Source: JBBECF01 sp040881945 (GTDB lineage: Bacteria; Pseudomonadota; Alphaproteobacteria; Dongiales; Dongiaceae). From it: a DNA stretch of 7,796 bases. Where the stretch lies: positions 1 to 7,796 of the forward strand of contig JBBECF010000027.1 of the NCBI GenBank assembly GCA_040881945.1, read 5' to 3'. The notes under the pieces are model-generated. The model saw nothing but the letters and a program-made list of their open reading frames with translations, did not search any database and was not told the origin of the DNA. The position numbers and the translations under genes were made by a program. Each line of letters starts with the position of its first letter. The first letter of the stretch is position 1. Positions 1 through 6,306 of this stretch are shown here, piece after piece.

Positions 1-1592
1 CGGGCCAGGCCAAGCTGCGTGCGGCGACGTCGCGACACCGGGTTGTAGAGCGCGACCACGAAGTCGCCGGCGGCGGCGGCGCGCAGGCGCCGTTCGATCG
101 CGGCCCACGGCGTCAGCAGATCGGACAGCGAGATCGCGCAGAAATCATGGCCGAGCGGCGCGCCGACGCGCGCCGCCGCCACCTGCATCGCCGAGACGCC
201 GGGCAGCACGACGAGTTCGACACGCGCCCAGCCGGGGTCGTCCGCGCCCTTCGACAGGCTCAGGGCAGCGCGCTCGACCAGCTCGAAGACGAGGCTGGCC
301 ATGGCGTAGACGCCGGGGTCGCCGGACGAGACCAGCGCGACCGAGCGGCCGGCGGCGGCGAGATCGAGGGCGAGCCTTGCCCGCGCGTCTTCCTCGCCGA
401 GCTCGAAACCGTGCCGCGCCTTGCCGGCCGCAAGCCCGCCGAGCAAATCCAGATAGAGCCGGTAGCCGACGAGGTCCGTCGCGGCGGCGAGCGCGGCTTC
501 GGCCTCGGCCGTGCGCCCGGCGGCCTCGCCCGGCCCGATGCCGACGATACAGAGCCGCCCGCGCGCCCGGCCGACCGCCGCGGCGTCGATCACGCGCGGG
601 CTGCGCGCGACGGCGCAGGTGGCGCGGGCCGAGCGCGTCTTCGCCACGACCAGAGTCGCCGCCGGCCCGGCGGCGGCGAGGGCCGCGCCTTCGGCGACGC
701 CGTAGCAGCCGGTCTCGCGGAACACCAGGTCGGATGGGTTGGCGAGGCGCGGCGTCTCGGCCGCCAAGGCCGCCGCGTCGAAGAACCGTGCCGGCACGCC
801 GAGCGCGGCCGCCGCTTCGTGTACCGCCGGCTCGGCGGCTTTCAGCGCGATCGAGGCGACGCAGGCGACCGATCCGGCCGCCAGCCCGGCTTCGGCGAGG
901 GCGCGGCGAACCAGCGCCACGAGATCGTCGGCCGGCGCGCCGCGCTCGCAGCCGACCCCGACCGCGAGCGTCGCCGGATGCAGGACGACCGTATCAGACG
1001 CGCCGGCGACCGCCCGGTCGGTGACGCGCAGGCGCACCGGCCCGTCGGCCGCGAACGGCGCGCGGCGCAGCCAGGCGCAATCCGCTTCGGCCGTCTCGAC
1101 GGCGAGGCCGACCGGTTCGCCGGCGAGCAGCGCCGCCGTCACCGGCTTGACCGCGGCCGCGTCGGCGAGGCGCCAGCCGGGCGGCGGGTCGTCGAGGGCG
1201 AAGCCGAGGCGTAGGTCGCCGGCCGTGGTGATCGCGGCGACGCCGCCGAGCGCCGCGGCGACGCGGCGCGCCAGCTCGTTGGCGCCGCGGTGGCCGCCGA
1301 GCAGCGGCACGGCGACGCTGCCGTCCTCGGCCACGGCGACGACCGGCGGCTCGGCCTCTTTGTCGGCGAGCAGCGGCGCGCAGGCGCGGATCAGCACGCC
1401 GGCGGCGCAGACGCCGACGATCGGCGTCCCGGAAGCGAACAGGGCGCGCAGATGCGCCCCGACCTCGGCGAAGGCGACCGCGCCCTCGGCGACGCGGGGG
1501 CCGAAGCCATGCAGCGCCGCGCCGGGCAGCGCGTCCCGGACGCGCCGCGCCGTCGCGAGGCCGCTCGGCCCGAGCACGATCACGGCGGTCAT
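1..1592 (-). CDS. cobJ: CbiG-CobJ fusion: cobalt-precorrin-5A hydrolase / precorrin-3B C17-methyltransferase (3' end cut by window)
   Basis: I translated 530 codons from the ATG at 1592; the frame stays open and runs off the left edge. Residues 1-340 look like a complete CbiG: an N-terminal and central part with LLGGHRGANELA (97-108) and ITTAGD (121-126), then a CobE-like C-terminal part with VGVGCERGAP (211-220) and FRETGCYGVAEGAAL (291-305). From about 346 a CobJ SAM-dependent tetrapyrrole methylase follows: LCIVGIGPGE (347-356), SSGDPGVYAMASLVFEL (422-438), PGVSAMQVAAARVGAPLGHDFCAISLSDLLTPW (464-496) and YNPVSRRR near the edge. CobJ is usually about 250 residues, so roughly 65 are missing. 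By family knowledge, CbiG opens the ring lactone and releases a two-carbon fragment, while CobJ methylates C17 with ring contraction. The ATG overlaps the cobI stop as ATGA (1589-1592), so translation is probably coupled. Oddity: residues 443-449 (ALSLSKG) are an inserted repeat in a loop of CobJ. Confidence 0.95.
   Translation of the reverse strand, partial: MTAVIVLGPSGLATARRVRDALPGAALHGFGPRVAEGAVAFAEVGAHLRALFASGTPIVGVCAAGVLIRACAPLLADKEAEPPVVAVAEDGSVAVPLLGGHRGANELARRVAAALGGVAAITTAGDLRLGFALDDPPPGWRLADAAAVKPVTAALLAGEPVGLAVETAEADCAWLRRAPFAADGPVRLRVTDRAVAGASDTVVLHPATLAVGVGCERGAPADDLVALVRRALAEAGLAAGSVACVASIALKAAEPAVHEAAAALGVPARFFDAAALAAETPRLANPSDLVFRETGCYGVAEGAALAAAGPAATLVVAKTRSARATCAVARSPRVIDAAAVGRARGRLCIVGIGPGEAAGRTAEAEAALAAATDLVGYRLYLDLLGGLAAGKARHGFELGEEDARARLALDLAAAGRSVALVSSGDPGVYAMASLVFELVERAALSLSKGADDPGWARVELVVLPGVSAMQVAAARVGAPLGHDFCAISLSDLLTPWAAIERRLRAAAAGDFVVALYNPVSRRRRTQLGLA
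246..266. repeat. Short palindromic dispersed-type repeat inserted in frame in CobJ
   Basis: The 21 bases have perfect 5-base inverted ends (GCCCT...AGGGC) around an imperfectly symmetric core; on the coding strand the core reads CCTGAGCCTGTCGAAGG. The element fills exactly seven codons (ALSLSKG, residues 443-449 of the fusion). It lies between the helix ending FELVER and the strand before PGVSAM, where CobJ proteins I can recall have a shorter loop. The TTCGACAGGCTCAGG core resembles a small repeat seen many times in some proteobacterial genomes. That identity rests on memory. Only one copy occurs in this window. Confidence 0.65.
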
Positions 1593-2293
1593 CGCCACGC
1601 CGCCCCGCGGCGATGCACCAGCACCATCGAGAAGTAGGGCGCTTCGTCGCCGGCCACCGCATCGAGCGGCAGCACGCGCTCGACCGCCAGGGTCGCGCGC
1701 TCGATGTACTTCGCTTGCGCCGTCAAGCCGAGATCGCCGAGCACGCGGCGGACCTTGCCGAGATGGCGGCCGACCTTGACGATCGCCGCCGCCTCGCCGG
1801 CCGCGAGCCGGGCGCGCAGCTCGGCCTCGGGCAGCGGCGCCGGCACGACCGTCAGCACGTCGTTGCCGGCGGCGAGCGGCGCCCCGGCGGCGGCGGCGCA
1901 GGCGAACAGCGACGACACGCCGGGCACGACCTTGACCGGGCAGCGGTCGGCCAGGCGCCCATAGAGATACAGGAACGAACCGTAGAAGAACGGATCGCCT
2001 TCGCACAAGACCGCCACGTCGCGCCCCGCCGCGGCGTGGCCGGCGATGACGGCGGCGGCGCGGTCGTAGATCTCGGCCTTGGGGAACTGCGCATCGCCGA
2101 GCGGCATGCGGATCGCGATCTCCTCCTGGCCGCCGGGCAGATGCGGCGCCACGATCGCGCGTGCGAAGCTGTCGCCGTCCTCGGGCGCCGGAAAGGCGAT
2201 GACCGGCGCCGCCCGCAACAGGCGCAGCGCCTTGAGGGTGACCAGCTCGGGATCGCCCGGCCCGACGCCGAGGCCCCAGACGGTGCCGCTCAT
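1589..2293 (-). CDS. cobI: Precorrin-2 (cobalt-factor II) C20-methyltransferase
   Basis: This 234-residue protein is a SAM-dependent tetrapyrrole methylase that adds the C20 methyl to (cobalt-)precorrin-2, giving the tri-methylated intermediate used by CobJ. Visible family motifs are the N-terminal GLGVGPGDPELVTLKA (7-22), CEGDPFFYGSFLYLYGRL (97-114) with the conserved GDP turn, and PGVSSLFACAAAAGAPLA (124-141). The length is close to that of known CobI/CbiL proteins (about 235-245). The frame stays open for 149 codons upstream, but ATG 2293 is chosen because the methylase fold starts right after it and because it overlaps the cobL stop as ATGA (2290-2293). The stop in turn overlaps the start of the CbiG-CobJ gene. 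No good Shine-Dalgarno precedes the start, which fits coupled translation. Sequence alone does not tell whether the natural substrate carries cobalt (CbiL type) or not (CobI type); a neighbouring cbiX favours cobalt. Confidence 0.95.
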   Translation of the reverse strand: MSGTVWGLGVGPGDPELVTLKALRLLRAAPVIAFPAPEDGDSFARAIVAPHLPGGQEEIAIRMPLGDAQFPKAEIYDRAAAVIAGHAAAGRDVAVLCEGDPFFYGSFLYLYGRLADRCPVKVVPGVSSLFACAAAAGAPLAAGNDVLTVVPAPLPEAELRARLAAGEAAAIVKVGRHLGKVRRVLGDLGLTAQAKYIERATLAVERVLPLDAVAGDEAPYFSMVLVHRRGAAWR

Positions 2294-3498
2294 GGCTTCA
2301 GCGCCGCGAACTGCGTCACCGGCATGAGCGGCCGCCAGCCGGTGAACGGCCCCACGGGCTCGGCGCGGCTGACCGCCAGCCGGGTGAGATCGCCGCCGAT
2401 TAGGCCACGCAGCGCGATCAGCCGCGCCTCGCCCTCGACGGTGACGGCGTTGGCGACCAGCCGGCCGCCGGCGTTGAGCGCGGTCCAGCAGCATTCCACG
2501 AGCCCCGGCGTCGTCAGTCCGCCGCCGACGAATACGGCGTCGGGCGGCGGCAGATCGGAGAGAGCCGCCGGGGCCTCGCCGGCGACGATCTGCAACAGCG
2601 GCACGCCGAGGGCGGCGGCGTTGTCGGCGATGAACGCGCGGCGGGCGGCGTCGCGCTCGACGGCCACGGCGCGGGAGCCGAACGCGCCGCAGCGCAACCA
2701 CTCGATGGCGATCGAGCCGCAGCCGGCGCCGACGTCCCACAGCAGTTGACCGGGTAGCGGCATGAGCGCGGCGAGCGTCGCCGCCCGCACCTCGCGCTTG
2801 GTCAACTGCCCGTCATGGACGAACGCCTCGTCGGGCAGGCCCGGCGCGGTCGAGTGCACGACGGCGCCGGGACCGGCGCGGCATTCGACCGCGATGGTGT
2901 TGAGATCGTCGGCGCGCGCCCCGCTCCAGCTCGCGGCCGTGCCGTCGCGCAACCGTTCGCGCGGACCGCCGAGACGTTCGAGCGCGACCACACGGCTCGG
3001 GCCGTAGCCGAGCTCGACGAGGCGGGCGGCGACCGCCGCGGGCGTCGTCCCGTCCTCGCTCAGCAGCAGCAGCCGCGCGCCGGGCGCCACCGCCGCGTTG
3101 AGCAGGGCCAGCGGCCGGCCGTGCAGCGTCAGGCACTCGACATCGGCGAGCGACCAGCCGAGCCGGGCGCAGGCGAGCGAGAACGATGAGGGCGCCGGCA
3201 GGACGAGCATCTCCTCGGGCGGCACGACGCGGGCGAGTTTGGCGCCGACGCCGAACCACATGGGATCGCCGCTCGCGAGCACGACGACGCGCCGGCCGCG
3301 CCGGCCAAGGAGCGTCTCGATCGTATCGCCGAGCGGCGAGGCCCAGGCCCGGCGCTCGGCCGCGCCCTCCGGCACCATCGCCAGGTGCCGTTCGCCGCCG
3401 ACCAGGATTTCGGCCTCGGCGATCAGCGAACGGGCGCGCGGCGACAGGCCGTCGAGGCCGTCCTCGCCGATGCCGACGACGGCGAGCCAGCGGGTCAC
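2290..3498 (-). CDS. cobL: Precorrin-6B C5,15-methyltransferase (decarboxylating), CbiE-CbiT fusion
   Basis: This 402-residue two-domain enzyme methylates C5 and C15 and removes the carboxyl from the ring C acetate side chain. The N-terminal CbiE-type methylase (about 1-205) shows WLAVVGIGEDGLDGL (4-18), VVLASGDPMWFGVGAKL (72-88) and PAPSSFSLACARLGWSLADVECLTLHGRP (101-129). The C-terminal CbiT-type Rossmann methyltransferase (about 220-400) shows HDGQLTKREVRA (228-239), the SAM-binding loop DVGAGCGS (255-262) and FVGGGLT (323-329). The length is normal for CobL. The frame is open far upstream, but GTG 3498 puts the first strand (WLAVVGIG) at residue 4, as expected, and overlaps the cobH stop as GTGA (3495-3498). 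The TGA stop overlaps the cobI ATG. The CbiE-CbiT fusion itself is common and does not decide between aerobic and anaerobic routes. Confidence 0.95.
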   Translation of the reverse strand: MTRWLAVVGIGEDGLDGLSPRARSLIAEAEILVGGERHLAMVPEGAAERRAWASPLGDTIETLLGRRGRRVVVLASGDPMWFGVGAKLARVVPPEEMLVLPAPSSFSLACARLGWSLADVECLTLHGRPLALLNAAVAPGARLLLLSEDGTTPAAVAARLVELGYGPSRVVALERLGGPRERLRDGTAASWSGARADDLNTIAVECRAGPGAVVHSTAPGLPDEAFVHDGQLTKREVRAATLAALMPLPGQLLWDVGAGCGSIAIEWLRCGAFGSRAVAVERDAARRAFIADNAAALGVPLLQIVAGEAPAALSDLPPPDAVFVGGGLTTPGLVECCWTALNAGGRLVANAVTVEGEARLIALRGLIGGDLTRLAVSRAEPVGPFTGWRPLMPVTQFAALKP

Positions 3499-4139
3499 GG
3501 CGATGCCGCCCCGTCGCCGCGGGCCAGGGCATTGACGGCGGCGGCGGCCAGCGCGCTGCCGCCGCGCCGGCCGCGCAGGGTCAGATAGGGCACGCCGATA
3601 TCGGCGGCGATCAGCGCCTCCTTGGATTCCGCCGCGCCGATGAAGCCGACCGGAAAGGCGAGCACCGCCGCCGGAAGCGACGCGCCCCGCGTCAGCAGGT
3701 CGAGCAGATGGAACAGCGCCGTCGGGGCGGTGCCGATGGCGACCACGGCGCCGTCCAGCCGCTCGCCCCACAGCTCGACCGCGGCCGCCGAGCGGGTCGT
3801 GCCGAAGCGCCGGGCCAGGGCCGGAACCGCGGCGTCGTCGAGGGTGCAGACGATCGGATTCGCCGCCGGCAGCTTCGCGATTCCGGCGGCGACCATGCGC
3901 GCGTCGCACAGCACCGGCGCCCCGGCGGCGAGCGCCGCCCGGCCGCGCGCGGCGAGGTCGGGGCTGAACGCCAGATCGGCGACGATGTCGGTCATGCCGC
4001 AGGCATGGATCAGCCGCGCCGCGACCCCGGCGATGTCGGGCGGCAGGCGGTCGAGCGCCGCCTCGCGCCGGATCAGCGCGAAGGACCGCCGGGTGATCTC
4101 GTCGGGATCGCGCAGATAGTCGGACGGGAGCGCGGTCAT
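3495..4139 (-). CDS. cobH: Precorrin-8X methylmutase (methyl C11 to C12)
   Basis: This 214-residue protein catalyses the methyl migration that turns precorrin-8X into hydrogenobyrinate (or the cobalt form into cobyrinate). Diagnostic stretches are FALIRREA (20-27), RLIHACGMTDI (42-52) with His45 matching the catalytic histidine known from CobH, GAPVLCDARMVAAGI, AVVAIGTAPTALFHLLDLL, AVLAFPVGFIGAAESKEAL and a C-terminal GRRGGSALAAAAVNAL. The size matches the family (about 210). The reading frame continues upstream across the cbiX 3' end, where it would give a low-complexity Thr/Pro peptide that is only the His repeat read in another frame, so ATG 4139 is taken as the start. It follows the cbiX stop by 10 bases; a purine-rich AGGG sits upstream but is a weak ribosome site. 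The TGA overlaps the GTG of cobL. Confidence 0.95.
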   Translation of the reverse strand: MTALPSDYLRDPDEITRRSFALIRREAALDRLPPDIAGVAARLIHACGMTDIVADLAFSPDLAARGRAALAAGAPVLCDARMVAAGIAKLPAANPIVCTLDDAAVPALARRFGTTRSAAAVELWGERLDGAVVAIGTAPTALFHLLDLLTRGASLPAAVLAFPVGFIGAAESKEALIAADIGVPYLTLRGRRGGSALAAAAVNALARGDGAASP

Positions 4140-4149
4140 GGACAACGCC

Positions 4150-5160
4150 CTACTCCGCCGCGTCCGGGTTGCGCCGCTGCGGCCCGTGCCGATGCCCGGC
4201 CTGCGGATAGGGCGGACGGTCGTGGTCGTGGTCGTGGTCGTGGGCGTGGGCGTGGGCGTGCGGGTGGCGGTGGCCCCGGGCGTCGGTGCCGATGCCTTCG
4301 ACATGGTGATGATGGCCGGCCTGCGGCAGGCCGACCTCGGCCTCGAACCCGAGCACCTGCTCGCGGTACTTGCACAGCCCGCAGTTCATGTCGGCGCGGC
4401 CGTCGAGGATCTCCTGCACGCGCTCGGCGAAGGCGTCGAGGACGAGCGGATGGTCGTTCAGGTAGTTCGCCTTGAGCACCTCGGCTTCGGGATGGCGCGC
4501 GGCGATCTGATCGGCGACGCGGTAGATGCGCTTGACCAGGACGCCGGTGAACAGGAAATAGGGGAACACGACGATGCGCGGATAGCCGAGGCGCAGCGCG
4601 TGTTCGAGGCCCGGCGCCACCAGCGGGAAGGTGACGCCGCTGTAACAGGTCTCGGCCCAGCCGAAGCCCATGCCCTCCCAGAGCAGGCGCGCGACTTTGG
4701 CGATGCCGGAGTTGGCGTCGGGGTCCGACGTGCCGCGCCCGACCACGAGCAGCAGCGTCTCGTCGCGCCGGCAAGGGCCACGGCCGGCGGCGGCCTCGGC
4801 CGCCTCGATCCGGTCGGCGGCGGCGCGCAGCAGCTTGAGATCGACCGCCAGATCGCGGCCGTAATCGATGCGCAGGCCCGGGTGCTGCGCCCGGTAGGCG
4901 TTGAGCACCGAGGGGATGTCGTTCTTGACGTGGCCGGCGGCGAACAGCATCCCCGGAATGGCGAGGATGCGGCCGACCCCCCGGCGGCGCAGCGCGTCGA
5001 GGCCGTCGCGGATCACGGGCCGCGCGAATTCGAGGAATCCGCTCTCCACCGGATAGTGCGGCAGGCGCCGCGCCAGCCCGGCGGCGACGGCGGCGAATTC
5101 GCCGATCGCCTCGTCGTCACGGCTGCCGTGGCCGCACACCATCACGCCGATGCCGCTCAT
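4150..5160 (-). CDS. cbiX: Sirohydrochlorin cobaltochelatase, long CbiX with Fe-S motif and His-rich tail
   Basis: This 336-residue chelatase inserts Co(II) into sirohydrochlorin, the step that commits the tetrapyrrole to the early-cobalt B12 route. Two related halves are visible. The first has VMVCGHGSRDDEA (6-18) with His11, and IPGMLFAAGHVKNDIPS (68-84) with His77; these two match the metal-binding histidines of the CbiX family. The second half has LLVVGRGTSDPDANS (137-151) and VVFPYFLFTGVLVKRIY (197-213). MNCGLC (258-263) is the MxCxxC motif reported to hold a 4Fe-4S centre in long CbiX proteins. The C-terminus (283-325) holds 15 histidines, including HHHH and an alternating HAHAHAHDHDHDHD run, probably for metal storage or delivery. 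ATG 5160 is preferred: GGAGG lies 8 bases upstream, and the protein fold starts there. It is first in the operon; cobH follows after 10 bases. Confidence 0.95.
   Translation of the reverse strand: MSGIGVMVCGHGSRDDEAIGEFAAVAAGLARRLPHYPVESGFLEFARPVIRDGLDALRRRGVGRILAIPGMLFAAGHVKNDIPSVLNAYRAQHPGLRIDYGRDLAVDLKLLRAAADRIEAAEAAAGRGPCRRDETLLLVVGRGTSDPDANSGIAKVARLLWEGMGFGWAETCYSGVTFPLVAPGLEHALRLGYPRIVVFPYFLFTGVLVKRIYRVADQIAARHPEAEVLKANYLNDHPLVLDAFAERVQEILDGRADMNCGLCKYREQVLGFEAEVGLPQAGHHHHVEGIGTDARGHRHPHAHAHAHDHDHDHDRPPYPQAGHRHGPQRRNPDAAE
4219..4260. repeat. 6-base tandem repeat encoding the His-Ala/His-Asp run of CbiX
   Basis: Seven uninterrupted 6-base units occur: four GTCGTG followed by three GGCGTG on the plus strand. 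Read on the minus strand they give (His-Ala)3(His-Asp)4, residues 301-314 of CbiX. Because the unit is two codons, slipped-strand copying would change tail length without breaking the frame. Confidence 0.9.
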
Positions 5161-5225
5161 TGCCCGCTCCTCCGTTTCGCGCCCGCGTTGACGCGCGCCC
5201 GAGCGCCGGCCCAAGCTGCGCCGCC
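5161..5225. promoter_or_regulatory. 65-base divergent intergenic region between cbiX and cobD
   Basis: This gap separates the divergent starts of cbiX (minus) and cobD (plus), so promoters for both directions should lie here or inside the opposing 5' coding ends. It is too short for a cobalamin riboswitch plus promoter, and I see no conserved B12-box-like sequence. A TTGACG at 5188-5193 could be a -35 element for cobD, but the sequence 17 bases on (CCAAGCT region) is a poor -10, so no promoter is called with confidence. Confidence 0.45.
5169..5173 (-). promoter_or_regulatory. Shine-Dalgarno of cbiX
   Basis: GGAGG on the minus strand, followed by AG, sits 8 bases before ATG 5160. It is the strongest ribosome site in the window and fixes the cbiX start over the longer open frame, which reaches 5214. 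The downstream operon genes lack a comparable site, which suggests that ribosomes load mainly at cbiX. Confidence 0.75.
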
Positions 5226-6212
5226 ATGACCCTGCCGCTCGCCGCCGCGCCCGATCCGGCGCTGATCCTGTTGCTCGCCGTCGCCCTGGACGCGGCGGTC
5301 GGCGATCCGGCTTGGCTGTACCGCCGGGTGCCGCACCCGGTCGCGCTGCTCGGCCGCATGGTCGGCTGGCTCGACCGGGAACTCAACCACGAGGGCGCAG
5401 GCGCCGGCCGTCGGCGCTTGGCCGGCGTCGCCGCCCTCGCCGCCGTCGCCGGCCTCGCGGCGCTCGTCGGCTGGGCGCTGTCGGCGGCGCTGCGGCAGGC
5501 GCCGTTCGGCTGGATCGTCGAGGCGGCGCTGCTCGGCACGCTCATCGCGCAGCGCGGGCTCTACGATCATGTCGCCGCCGTCGCCGATGCCCTGGCGCGC
5601 GACGGTCTCGGCGCCGGCCGCGCGGCGGTCGCGCGCATCGTCGGGCGCGACCCCGACAGCCTGGACGAGGCCGGGGTCGCCCGCGCCGCGCTCGAATCCC
5701 TGGCCGAGAACTTCTCCGACGGGGTCGCGGCGCCGCTGTTCTGGGGCCTGTTGCTCGGTCTGCCCGGCGTGCTCGCCTACAAGGCCATCAACACCGCCGA
5801 CAGCATGATCGGCCACCGCACGGCGCGCCACCGCGCCTTCGGCTGGGCGGCGGCGCGCACCGACGACGCGGTCAATCTGGTTCCGGCGCGGCTCGCCGGG
5901 TTGCTGCTCGTCGGGGCGGCGTTGCTGTTGCCCGGGGCGGACGCGGCCGCCGCGTTCAGCGCGATGCGGCGCGACGCGCCCCGGCACCGCTCGCCCAACG
6001 CCGGCTGGCAGGAAGCGGCGCTGGCCGGTGCCCTCGGCCTGGCGCTCGCCGGCCCGCGCCGGTACGGCGGCGAGACCGTCGCGGACGCCTGGATGGGTGA
6101 AGGCGGGCGCCAAGAGGCCGGCCCCGCCGACATCCGCCGGGGCTTGCGTCTCTACGTCGTCGCCTGCGCACTCGCAGCCGCAATCGTCGCAGGGATCGCC
6201 CTCGCTGCATAG
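5226..6212 (+). CDS. cobD: Adenosylcobinamide-phosphate synthase (CobD/CbiB), integral membrane
   Basis: This 328-residue membrane protein joins adenosylcobyric acid to (R)-1-amino-2-propanol or its phosphate, forming cobinamide (phosphate). Family motifs run in order: LDAAVGDPAW (21-30), VPHPVALLGRMVGWLD (36-51), IVGRDPDSLD (138-147), ARAALESLAENFSDGVAAPLFW (152-173), YKAINTADSMIGHR (185-198), RTDDAVNLVPARL (211-223), and RRDAPRHRSPNAGWQEAALAGALG (248-271). Hydrophobic stretches near 68-87, 168-186, 221-236, 262-276 and 308-327 fit a polytopic protein. The length is typical (about 310-330). The frame is open back to a TTG at 5160, but that extension is Arg/Pro-rich and unlike the family, so ATG 5226 is used, although no clear Shine-Dalgarno precedes it. 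It is divergent from cbiX and convergent with cobQ. Note that CobD here means the CbiB-type enzyme, not the Salmonella threonine-phosphate decarboxylase. Confidence 0.95.
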   Translation: MTLPLAAAPDPALILLLAVALDAAVGDPAWLYRRVPHPVALLGRMVGWLDRELNHEGAGAGRRRLAGVAALAAVAGLAALVGWALSAALRQAPFGWIVEAALLGTLIAQRGLYDHVAAVADALARDGLGAGRAAVARIVGRDPDSLDEAGVARAALESLAENFSDGVAAPLFWGLLLGLPGVLAYKAINTADSMIGHRTARHRAFGWAAARTDDAVNLVPARLAGLLLVGAALLLPGADAAAAFSAMRRDAPRHRSPNAGWQEAALAGALGLALAGPRRYGGETVADAWMGEGGRQEAGPADIRRGLRLYVVACALAAAIVAGIALAA

Positions 6213-6230
6213 GCCACCGGAGAAAGGGAA

Positions 6231-6296
6231 CCACAAAGGCACAGAGGCACAAAGAGAAGGCGCGAACGCTATCTCTGTGTCTTTGTGCCTTTGTGG
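6231..6296. repeat. Imperfect inverted repeat of 8-base units; possible bidirectional terminator
   Basis: Two 25-base arms (6231-6255 and 6272-6296) are reverse complements with three mismatches, separated by a 16-base loop. Each arm starts with a C and carries three tandem 8-mers of the form CACARAGR. The outer 13 bases of the arms match perfectly. The sequence is much poorer in GC than everything around it. It lies exactly between the convergent stops of cobD (6212) and cobQ (6307), where a hairpin could end transcription from both sides. No T run follows it on the plus strand; on the minus strand a pyrimidine stretch (TTCCCTTTCTCC) follows. CACAAAG/CACAGAG-type inverted repeats recur in many environmental bacterial genomes, so this may be a dispersed element and not a dedicated terminator. 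Confidence 0.75.
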
Positions 6297-6306
6297 TGGA
6301 TGGCGT

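Noticed and set aside
147..1214. Plus-strand open frame (355 codons) opposite the CbiG-CobJ fusion
   Set aside because: It has shadow composition and no motifs, while the opposite strand carries clear CbiG and CobJ signatures.
1613..2749. Long plus-strand open frame (378 codons) opposite cobI and cobL
   Set aside because: It is Arg/Ala/Gly-rich low-complexity sequence with no recognisable domain, directly antisense to two well-supported genes. High third-position GC opens such shadow frames.
3186..4475. Plus-strand open frame (429 codons) opposite cobL, cobH and cbiX
   Set aside because: It crosses three real gene boundaries without change and its product is mostly Arg/Gly/Pro.
5188..5216. 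Possible sigma-70 promoter (TTGACG and a -10) for cobD
   Set aside because: The -35 is good but the -10 position is a poor match, and in DNA this GC-rich a lone hexamer is weak evidence.
4138..5229. Plus-strand open frame (363 codons) opposite cbiX
   Set aside because: It is the mirror of cbiX; the valine-rich part is only the His repeat read from the other strand.
6213..6306. CRISPR or tRNA in the cobD-cobQ gap
   Set aside because: The repeats are 8-mers in inverted arms with no spacers, and no cloverleaf is visible.
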